DNA from: Gigantopelta aegis
Taxonomy: Eukaryota > Mollusca > Gastropoda > Neomphalida > Peltospiridae
Assembly (NCBI RefSeq): GCF_016097555.1
Contig: NC_054702.1
Span: 71,826,856 to 71,890,855 of the forward strand
Reading direction: 5' to 3'
Length of the DNA stretch: 64,000 nucleotides
Shown: positions 35,017-47,000 of the stretch, in pieces
Numbering within the stretch: the stretch's first letter is position 1
How the letters are laid out: each line of letters starts with the position of its first letter
Notes under the pieces: model-generated
What the model saw: only the letters and a program-made list of their open reading frames with translations
What the model was told of the DNA's origin: nothing
Database searches by the model: none
Made by a program: the position numbers and the translations under genes

Positions 35017-38000
35017 GTATGCTTAATGATCAGCGTGCAAATTGGAAAAAGTCTATAGGTTGTACTATACCAAATAAAATCGCATAGGCGACCAAGTTAA
35101 CGTTTTTGTTTAAAAACACTATATGCAATGTAGGAAAGGGCAAGTCGTCTTTATTCCCCCCCCCCCCCCCCCCAACAATTTTAACAAAATATTTGTTAGA
35201 ATTAGTTTAAGGGTAGGGTTAGTGATAGTTAATATACTTCTATATCCTCGAAGGATCGTGAAGCGTCCTGTTAAGGCGTATCATAAAATATTGTTTGTTT
35301 CCGGTTACCCGACCGACCCTAATTTGAACCTGCCGACCCTAAAACTTTTTTTGTATATCCAAAAATGTTTTTTTTTAATATAACAACGATTTCCACGAAA
35401 ACATTCCAAAACTATCACAAGCACTAATTTGGTGTCATTTAGGGGATAACCCTACTGTGTTTTCCGATTTGCGGACGTATATCGGTGGTTTTACTTTCGC
35501 AAATTTAGTTTTATTGGCGACCCGTTAACCACGAAATGTTTTCTTCTAACAATTGATTGATGGAGTTACTTCCCTTCAAATTGAAGTTAGGTAACTTTCG
35601 TGAGATATCGGGCGAAGAGTCGGAAAATTGTTTTCACGAATATATGCGATCTTTTCCGATTTACTCTACATCTATCGTAGCGAGGTGTTCTAATTAATAA
35701 TAATAACTATATTTAATGATTTATTCCAGCGACAAACTGGCCTTGTAGAAATTTAGTGACCTTCTGATAAACTAGGGGAGGGAATGTTTACCGATACTGA
35801 TGGAGTTTACTGCCAAATCAAATGATTAAATATGTCAGTAAGATCTCGATGCATTTTGTTATTTTTTGTAAGTGGTCACTGAAAACTTCGCGGGTTTCCG
35901 CCGATGATATTAAAGATAAAAATCAATGTGCACTAGTGGCGTCGTTAAATAAAACAAACTTTACTTTTCAACATTCGTTTGAGCATCCTGAGCATTTGTA
36001 CTGCATTTCTATTCATTGGACCAATTGATTGCTTCAAACCATGTGTGTACTTTAATACTGGATGCATACAGAAAAAAACTAACATTGTAAATTATAAAAT
36101 TTTTAAGTCTAACATTTCTTAGATACACTAGGAAAGATAATATTCATAACATTTTTTTTAAATGTTATTGTTGGACAGATAAATATAGAACCCTTCTTTT
36201 CAGTTTTCATTAAAAGAGATTGTTATAACTTATTTACTGGTTTCTATCCAATTAAGGTTCAACCAAGTCTGTCCTGGACCAGTACAGAAGTTAAGTGTTT
36301 TAACAATAACCATGTGCTCACCATACAAAGGAATACCGATGAATTGGTGTTTAACTTTATAATGAATAAAGTTAAAATTCATATAAAAAACATGTTGAGT
36401 TTTAAACCCATACCAACTCAAAAAACAAAGAAAAAAAAGAAATCCAGTAAAAATTAAAATATTACTTTACAAAGTACCATTAAATTATACATATTAATCT
36501 CATTTTTAACACAGGGGTGAAGACAAAATGTTAGAACAGCCAAAGTATGCAGCATGACTTGAATTGTCTCTGAAATAAAATAAATAAATAATGCAATGCA
36601 AAGAGACTAAATGTAGAACCGTGCATGCTTTAGTAATTAAACTAGTCTGGGAGTGGCAGTCCTCTTTGTAGCGATGCAAGAGGAGTAAACTCCAGTAAAG
36701 GATGGGAGTGGCTGTCCTCTTAAAGATGAGACACTAGACAGGTCCAAATACCCATTCGACTGCATTGTGTAGAAATATGGCCCTGATCATGTATTACGGT
36801 TTTGTCGTTCAGATTACCTTGGATGTTCCATCAATTGATTTAAACCTATATCAGAAAAGAAAATTTAATCTATGCAGTTTGATGGTAATTTATAAATATA
36901 TATTTTAACTTACCCTGAACTCCCCTTCACTTCCACCCCATTTTTATTTTTATTTGAGATGGTATGGGTTTAACATTTAATAAATTAATATGTTTTTATA
37001 TTACTTTTATCTTTATTTATTATGAAGTTGCATGCCAATTCATTGGTTCCCTTTTGACGCAAACGGACAATGGCCTAAAATTAATATTTTCTGCCTTAGT
37101 AGTTTGTGTGTGTGTGCATGATACCGACAACGACAATCAATTAACTGGCCTTTGGAATAAGCCCTGTATTAATGGAAAATTCAGTTGTTATTTTTATAGA
37201 TGGACATGCGCTCACATTAGTGTGAGTTCGAACTACATACAAGACAGATTTTGATTTTGTCACATAATAATATTAGCTAATTAAATATGATTCTTTCTTT
37301 TTTACCATATTATTAAATAACAATGATCAAATGCAGCTCTACTGGATAATTATGACATATTCAGTTTATTCCAATAAGCCGACGACTTCCAGATTTTAAA
37401 AATACATGCAGTCTCTTCAATACGTTTTAAGCTCTATTTTTAGAACGACCTGGCCCAAAACCACAGAAGCTGAGTCAGGCGCTGTCAAGATATAGAGCAT
37501 GGTCTATATGTCTTCTGCTGTCAGTTATGTATTTCGCACTAGCACAGGCAAGGTGTTTCTTTTTTTAACTGGAACCATGCTTGCCAGACCCTAAAATCAA
37601 TGGTCGCCCAACTGACTACCTTTGTAAAATTCTTAGTCGCCCGTAGCCAGATCGACCACTAATTTTTAACCCTGTAATAAATATATATATACAGATATCC
37701 AGAAAGATATTTATGTTAAAATATATAAGGACCATAAAGAGAGTTTTATCAGCAAACACAGTGACAGTCATGGGGCTTCAATAACCAGATATCAGTACAG
37801 CTGAGAATAGACAGAAATATTTTTAAAATTAAGTTTTCTTTCAAATTACAGTCTTTAAAAATCATATAAAAAAGGTATTAAGAAATGTGTCATGTTTATG
37901 AGTGGGTGAAGTTCAATCTTGCTTTCTTTGCTCGTTTTAACTTTATTTTTATGAATATTTCTGTGAATATGACAGACATTTGTTTACTTTCCCCATGCAA

Positions 38001-41000
38001 AAGTCAAATTCGTAATAATATTTAAATGTATGTACTGTTGCGCATAACGTTGCAACCACCAAAACAGGAACCTCACCAAAACAGGGCAACGGATGATACT
38101 GGGTTTTTTTACATGTTTCAAGCACAAGTGGTACTAGATGAAATAAAATTGCATACATTTTTTTGCCCAGATGAAACTAATTTTGTTTATAACCAACACA
38201 CTCACATTTACCATCAATCACAGGACTTGTGGTGTCAACTTCTCTATCAAAAGTTTGGTACACCTCAAACTTTTACACAGCCAGAAGTTATTTGGTTTAG
38301 TACTACCTATAGTCCCATCCCATCCTACAAATTTTGTTTTTTAAAATAATTTCAGTTTTCTTTGACGTAAAAGTGTTTTGGAAATAACTAACAAATACTA
38401 TTTTTGTGTCCAATTTAGACGATAATCGGCTCAGAAATAAATAACTTGTAGTAATTATGGCATAGCATGAAAAAAGGCGTTCCCCATGGGACGGATTATG
38501 CCCGGATTATAGTTCGAGTGTCTTCTTACTTAATTCACTTGTTGCTGAGTAGCCCATAAGGCTGTATCCTCTAGTGTCTTCTAGCGTTATTCTATTATCT
38601 GTGTGAGAATTATGCTAGAGATGACTGTGTGTAATACTTCAGCAATCGTCAACAAATGGTAGCCAGCTACTGTGTCTGAAATACGCATTTTTCCCTAACT
38701 CTGATGCCACAGACATTTAATTCCATATTATTCCCAAGCACAGTCAACTCTAGCATTATTCTCACATATAATAGAATAACATGACTGATATTTTCCTTGT
38801 GGTTTCAGGTATAATGTCCGGTTTAACAATGGGTCTCTTGTCCCTGGATTTAATGACTCTTAACATCCTCAAAGATGGAGGAACTCCAAAACAGAAGAAG
38901 CACGCATGTCGAATTCTGCCAATTGTCAAGCGTCATCACTTGCTGTTGGTCACGCTCCTCCTGGGCAATGCAGCAGCAGTTGAAGCCATGCCCATATTCC
39001 TCGACAGAATATCGGATCCTGTTATTGCTATTGTAGTATCCATCTCGGCTGTTCTGTTCTTTGGAGAGTAGGTATTGTTCTAAGTGTTAGCAAATCTCAG
39101 TGCTTTGTTTGTTGAATACATTTATTTTAACATCATTATCACTAATATTAGATTGATATACATTCAACATTATAATGTAGGCCCAAGACATATATAAAAC
39201 CGTTCATTGCAAAGTTGTAGTCTTGTTGAGGTAATATATTTACTGTATAATAAAAAAACCTAACCGTCAATTTATTACAATAAAAGTTTGCACTATCTTT
39301 AAATTAATATTATAAATATGTTTAAAACATGGCTTTAATTTTAATGTTTAATATAAAAATACATTACAGTGAGCATAATAATTGCTGCCACAGGAGTCTG
39401 AAAATTATGAAAATTATCATTTTTGTTGGCTCATTAAATACAGGACATCATGTCCATGGTTGAGATGGATTACACTAAAACAAAATGGGTTGCCTGAATT
39501 TGCATTTGTGTAACCCATAAATTGTTTACAGAAATTGTCCAGTTGTCAAAAGCTTGTTTCGGAGAAGCATTTTATTTCTTTACAGTTGTGTACACTTCCC
39601 TGATTATATTTTAGAAGTGTTGTAAAGTTATACTTTCTATTACAAAGTTTTAGTGTATGTTCAGAATGAATGCCAGTTGTATTCAGTTTTGATTATGTTA
39701 GTATTTGTATTTCAGAGTGATTCCACAAGCTCTGTGTACCAGATTTGGCCTAGCTATTGGAGCTACCCTATCACCGTGAGTATTCACTGCTGTTGGCTAT
39801 TAACCTTCTGACTACTGCAGGCGAGATATCTCGCCCAACGTCATGCAAGTCGACATACTGTATACAGTGCATTCCCCAATTATATTTCCTGCCATTTTGC
39901 ATATGACACTCGCCAAAACCAATTTATTAATAAGAAACAGAAGACATCTCTGTTTCCTGTATCTTTAAATTTAGTATTTTCAATCGAAAATACTTTGGAA
40001 TTTTTAGTTCAAAAAGTGTTTTTAGCAAATATTTTTGCTTGACAACAATGGCGGCACGTCGTGGTCATTTTCAGCGATCGATAGCTGATTGTGTCAGCAA
40101 TTTGATAATAAATTTGATTGTTTTACAGACAATGAAAATCACCAAATATTGAGATATGAATCGTAGTTCGTTTTATTTTTTAACTCCTGGTCAGAAAACC
40201 ACTGTTATTGGGAATAATGGACATATATACTGGACAGCTGGCCACAAATGCCCATAAGTAAACGCAACTTTTAAAAAAAAATTGGCAAATTTTAATCTAT
40301 AACTGATTTAAAATAGAAAAATTAGAAAAATCCATGAAAATAATACTTACCGATTCAAACATGAACTTTATTTTATCTATTTATAAGTGAATTTATGTGA
40401 GTAAAAATTATAAACTTGTACCCACTCAACATGGTTTTTGTCAAAAATTAATCCAGTAGTCTAAAGGTTAATGTGACTGCATGTTTAAATATCTGATTTC
40501 TTTTTGAAATATCAACATGGCATGGATAACTTGCAATTATAAAAAAAATTGTATCGACAATTTAAGGTCTCACCCAAGATCAAAAAGTCTACAGGTACTG
40601 AGTCAGTGGTTTGTTGATTTTGTTTTGTTTTTGTAATTTATGTTGGTTGTTTTTCCATTTTATTTAATGATAAGGATTGTGATAGTTAAACGAAACAACT
40701 TCTGTGTCTAATGTCATATTAATACATGTATATATTTTTATTACCAAGATTGTAAAATTGTATTGTCAAAACTACTTGCCAATTCATAAAATTTCATGTG
40801 TGTAACCTTACTGCAGGTTAATATAGAGAATCTCTAATGTTTTTATTTATTCATTGTTGTAGTTTGTTATATTATCATTTTGCCTTTCGATCAGATCACT
40901 GGTTGATTGTTTTCTTTATTTTATTTCAGTTTGGTATACCTGCTGATGGGGTTGTTTTTTGTGATAGCTTGGCCAATCTCTAAGCTCCTAGACTGTCTTC

Positions 41001-44000
41001 TCGGCCAGGATCATGCGACGTTTTTCAGACGGGCTGAGCTTAAAGTCCTCGTTGACCTCCATGGGCCAAGTAGAGGCTCTGATTCTCATAACACTGATCA
41101 CCTATCGGTGGACGAAGTGCTTATCATAAAGGTAGCCTTTTTGTTTTCAATGTGGTGTATGTATATTATTACCAGAAACAAAATTAATGTGGTTGCATCA
41201 GGGTTGTATATTTATTTTAAAATCTTATATTAAAGTTTGATTAAGTTATAAGATTTGTGTTTTGGGGCATTTGCCACATTTCTGCCATTTGTCTTGTTAT
41301 ATAATCCATGTATATTGCATCATTGGTAATTGGCATTTTTATAGGTAAAGATTTGTCATATGTTATACTTGAATTTTGCATTTAAGCTGCTTTAGATGTG
41401 ACTTCAGTAGTAAAAAACATAATACGTGGATTCAAGCCCACAGTGATAGTGCCTTACATGTTTACAAAGTAATGAAAACACATTCAATTAGTGCTCTAAT
41501 AGTAATATCAGCAGTGGCGTACCTAAGTTTGGCAGGTATGGTACGTGCCCTGGGTGCCACTGATAGTGTCTTACATGTTTACAAAGCAATGAAAACACAT
41601 TCAAATTAGTGCTCTAATAGTAATATCAGCAGTGGCGTACCTAGGTTTGGCAGGTATGGTACGTGCCCTGGGTGCCACTGATAGTGTCTTACATGTTTAC
41701 AAAGCAATGAAAACACATTCAAATTAGTGCTCTAATAGTAATATCAGCATTGGCGTACCTAGGGTTTGGCAGGTATGGTACGTGCCCTGGGTGCCACTGA
41801 TAGTGTCTTACATGTTTACAAAGCAATGAAAACACATTCAATTAGTGCTCTAATAGTAATATCAGTAGTGGCATACCTAGGGTTTGGCAGGTATGGCCAC
41901 GTGCCCTGGGTGACACTGAGCAGTTTCTATTAAAGTCAGACGTTATCTAAAAGATGGATGTCAGATGTTTGGACAGGAGCGCAATTTCAGTGTTTGCCAT
42001 AGGCGCTGTTTTCCGTAGATATGCCACTGCATATCAGGCATATGAATTGTGCAATATGATTATTATAAGTTAAATACTTTAATAAAAATAAACATGTAGA
42101 GTTACGTGTAATTTTACAAGATGTTAATGTTTGCTTGTGGCAGACATTTATTAAAATTCATCTTCGCCCATTTAATGAAGCAATCTTAGCGCTAAGATCA
42201 CCTTAAATATATATGGTAACTATGCTCTTAAGATGATCTTAGTGCTAAGATCATCTTAAGATTACCTTAAATATATATGGTAGTTATGCTCTTAAGATGA
42301 TCTTGGTGCTAAGGATCACTTCATAAAACTGGGCCCAGAACATTAAATATTATTTTAAATTCACTGATATGTGTATATTTCTGTTTTCCTGTTGTTTAAT
42401 TAAGATGAGAGGCGATGAAGAACGTCATTGCAATGCCAATGCTGAAGCCATTTTTCACTTTATTTGTTAACAGCAACATACCAGCAACAAAATAGCAACA
42501 GAATGACCGAAATAAACAAATAAATTATCCTTAGAATATATATATCACTATTACAAATACATAACTGATATTATCCTAGTCAATAAAGGTGATCCATTAT
42601 ATTATTATCTGTAGAGGATAAAATCAGTAATGCATTTTATACAATAATAAAACTTGATGCCAATTAATACATACTTTACGACATTACAAACAATTATTGC
42701 ACATATTCTTTACAGGTGAATAAAACTATTAATCCACCCGTAACGTAAGAATAACCATATACATAATTATACATGTTTAATATACACCTTTAATATAAAA
42801 AGCCCATTTCGCCTTAAAGGCAAATAATATGTAAACTTTCTGATCTAATTACAGTACATACATGTATAGTTATAATACATACCATTTAACAGGCTTCGGC
42901 ATTCTTTCACTGGGTAATAAAACATATTTATAGTTGACCAACGACAATTCAATAACGTTATTAAAAGCATGACGTCATGACATTTGTGTGACGTCAAACA
43001 TAAATAAAGATTAACGCAAGAAATCTATGTACATAAAGACAGTAATGTCGAGTTTGGCCTCAACAGGCACTATGCTGTATTTAGCTCAAGACAAACTGTG
43101 TTACTTTATTGCAGGGAGCCCTAGATATGAAGTTCAAGACCGCACTAGATGCAATGCTGCCAATAAAGGATGTCTTTATGTTGAGTGCTGACAGTAAACT
43201 GGACCATGACACAATGTCATCAGTAAGACTATAGAATTAAATCATGAAAAAAATATCACATAATATAGAAAACAGAATATACCGGTTATGGGCCAGTATC
43301 AAATTGTACCTTACTTTTTTGAAGAAAAAAATAAATAAATTAGGGGTGGTTATAGGTAATGAAAAGTAGGTTACAGACTTGAATAAAGCATTTCAAATTG
43401 CATGAGCCTTTTACTCACATTTGCTGTGGTTGCCTGAAGAAAGCATATGGCAAATGCATAAAAAATCAATGATTGTTTGACTTTTTAAAACTTCTTTTTC
43501 TGACTAAGCAGAGCACCTGCCTGAAAACTGCATGTTGCAGTGAAACTTTTTTTTTTATTGTATTACTTTTTGTGTTTGATTAAGAGTTGGGAGGGTATAA
43601 ATTTCTTTGCAATCTGGTTTTGGATAACCATGCCACCAAAACGTAAACAGAGCATTCTGGACTGGGGTTGAGTCTTGCCATATCTGAATGATAGCATATC
43701 CATGAGATAAGTAACGAGATGCTAGCAAGTGAGCCATTCCATCATCCATTAACTGCAAGACCATGTGGTCCTTCTTGTGACTAGTATATTTTAATGGCAC
43801 TTTATTCAATATATTATCCAATCTAGTTTCACAAATCAGTTACCTTTAAAAAAAAAAAATTATAGTGCTGTTTTCATTCTCTCCGTCTTGAAGTCTTATC
43901 TTTTTTCTTCCCATCCTGACAGCTGCTGTTGTGTTTCAACTTCATATCGTAGGCTTTGTACAGTGTTTATATAGAAAAATATTAGGTACATTAAATTGTA

Positions 44001-47000
44001 GGAGTTGGCTGTAAAATTCCTTTTTCAGAAACTCTCAGCAGGTGAAATATTTATAGTCTATCTTTAAATTCCAGATTTCTTGTTGCTTCCAGTTAAGAAA
44101 TCAATGCAGTGAATATATAGGCCTATCTATTTTAATTCTAAAACCAGCTATTTGAATATTCCAACATTATTTGATGTTTCTTCTTAAATGTTGCATATTA
44201 TATGATGTTGTAGATATTATTCACTGTGTATGTTATAGTACTGGCTATTTTATTGTTGTAGGGGTGAGGCATAACTCATTGGTAAAGTGTTCGCCTGATG
44301 CATGGTCGGTCTGGGATCGATCCACGTCGGTGAGCCCATTGGGCTATTTCTTGTTCCAGCCAGTGCACCATGACTGGTATATCAAAGGCCGTGGTATGTG
44401 CCATCCTGTGTGTGGGATGGTGCATATAAACGATCCCTTGCTACTAATGGAAAAATGTAGCAGGTTTCCTCTCTAAGACTAAAATTACCAAATGTTTGAC
44501 ATTCAATAGTCGATGATTAATAAATCAATGTCCTCTAGTGGTGAAATTAAAGCAAACTAACTTTAACTTTATTATTGTAGATATTATCTCATGGTCATTC
44601 AAGGATTCCTGTGTATGATGGGTCCATGCAGAACATTGTAGCACTGCTGCTAATGAAGACACTGATCAAACTGAACCCAGATGATGCAGTATCAGTAACG
44701 AGTCTGCTGGAAGATTCAAGATACGCAAAAAAAGTATTATTTACTGAAAGTTCCACTCCACTCTTTGATCTTCTGAATGTGTTTCAGACAGGAAAAGGTA
44801 AGTAGGATTGTCTGTGAAGAAAAAATAAATTATGGTTGTCGTTTTTTCTTATATGACCACACTGTGTTAGGTCATTACTAATTGCTTAACATTCTGATTC
44901 AGTCACAATTATTCATTAATTGTTTCTTTTTAATTCTTTATGCTGTCACTGTAATGTGTTACCAAGTAGCGGTGCCATTTTAAAGGGACATACCCTAGTT
45001 TTTAAACACTAAGACATATTTTGTACTATTAGAGCCATTTTTGATAACTGAAATCATACTTTACTTAGATTTTAGTGTTTAGATTATCCATTTCCGTACA
45101 CTCAAAGTGTTTTTGGTCATCTTGGTGTTTTTAATATCACAAAATGCATTTATCATATTTTTAAAAACATACATCCATCTGAGAGGTAACAGTCATGGAT
45201 CAATTTTTAGTCTTTATTTTTAGAGAGTATTTCACCATTTCAAAGTCACAGACTCATGTTTCACTCAGTTGTAACTTTATCCAAATGTGTTACAGGCTTG
45301 TAGATTAATTAAATTTGGTGTTAATTTTCATGGGCTGAAACTAGGGTCTGTCCCATTAATGGCTAAAATTTCATATCAAATACACTTTCTTATTTATTTT
45401 TGGTGTATTTCTGATGATCCAAATGTCTGTAGTAGCCCAAACAAAATTTTATTTTGTATGTATCGAACAGTGTATAACAAAATTAAATAAAATTTGAAAT
45501 ACTACAGACATTAGGAACATCTTCCAACATCGACGTTCTTATAATGCAATTTGTCACATCGACTTGTTGCATGTGATTTGTTGTTGCATCTCAAATTCTA
45601 TGTTGGAAGATGTTGCATCATAAGATTCCATAACGTCAAATAAAGCTTGTCAGTTTAAAAATATTTTGCAGGAAATGTAAGTACATACAAATTTCCACTG
45701 ATATAAAGACAACACGAATGTAGACAATTTACTGATGGTATTATGTAACAAAATAATTACTGACAAAATCTGGACACTAATAGGTTTTATGGACCCATAA
45801 AGTCCAGACATTTTGATGTTTATACAGAAACGAACAAAACATGTGAGGTAACAAAACTGATTTGATCCGATTGGCAGAGGGCTTACGATTTGTCATGAGA
45901 AATAGGACATGTTCTGATTGGTACGACTCCAACACAACTTGTCGTATAAGACTAATGTTGTTCCAATTTAGGGTGTTCTCACAGTAGGATTCAATCGCAT
46001 GGATTAATATTTGGCATAGGATGTCTTTTTAAGTGGTTGTCTAGATTTTCTCTGCGTATGTGTTTGTGGGTGTGTGCCATATTTGTCAGAATACCAATTG
46101 TTTCTGGATTAATGTTGATGTGACATTTTTATTCAGTATATTTTCATTGCATTGTCTTACCTTATAAGTAATATTACTTTTCATTTCAGGTCATTTAGCA
46201 GTTGTTAAACGTTCTGAGGTAGAAAGGTCCTTGCCAGTGGCTGACAGTGGAAGTCAAGGGGACACTACTCCACTTCTGGGAGATTTTCAGCAAGAAGTTT
46301 CAGTGACTGCAGGTTCAGGCCATGTATGTAGTATTATCAGTTTACTACTAAACAAATTCAATTAACCTCATTTAGACATAGTTCTCGTTTAAATAAATGC
46401 CGAATTGATTTAAGCTAAGTGTGTCTTAAGCAGATGTAGGCTGACATACCATTAAATTGTTTTCCAGATGTTGTATACCAGGGGTGGGGAAAAGCCCTTT
46501 TCTCCTGGTCTGGTACCGATTCTCGATCTCTGAGACTGAAATTGTTTTTTAAAACGTGTGTTTGCCGGTCCCACTTTTGTCATTCTTGTCGGTCCGAAGC
46601 ACCTGTCCATTTCTATTATTGGAACAAATTCTTATCCGTCAAGTGGACCGGCCTGCCCAGACATCAGTATCTCATGCATGATTTAAAATAATAAATAAAT
46701 AGTGGTCAGTATAGCTTGTGTTTCAGACGTCTGTGATTTTAAAGTCTGCCTAAGTATATATCGTCAGTCACTGATGTCGGACCTACAGTAGTGTCAATCC
46801 ACAGCCACTAGGCTAGACATTAATTTTGTCAAAGTTGCTGAGCCAGTCAAGAGATAAAACAGACGTTAACAATAACACCATTCTTGGTGAGAGAGCCATC
46901 AAGGTATTACACTCCAATTAAAACAAAGGACCCAGAGTTTGCAACTGGTTACCATCAACACCTGTCAACACCTATGTACGGAGCTTTGTCGGGTCGAGTG

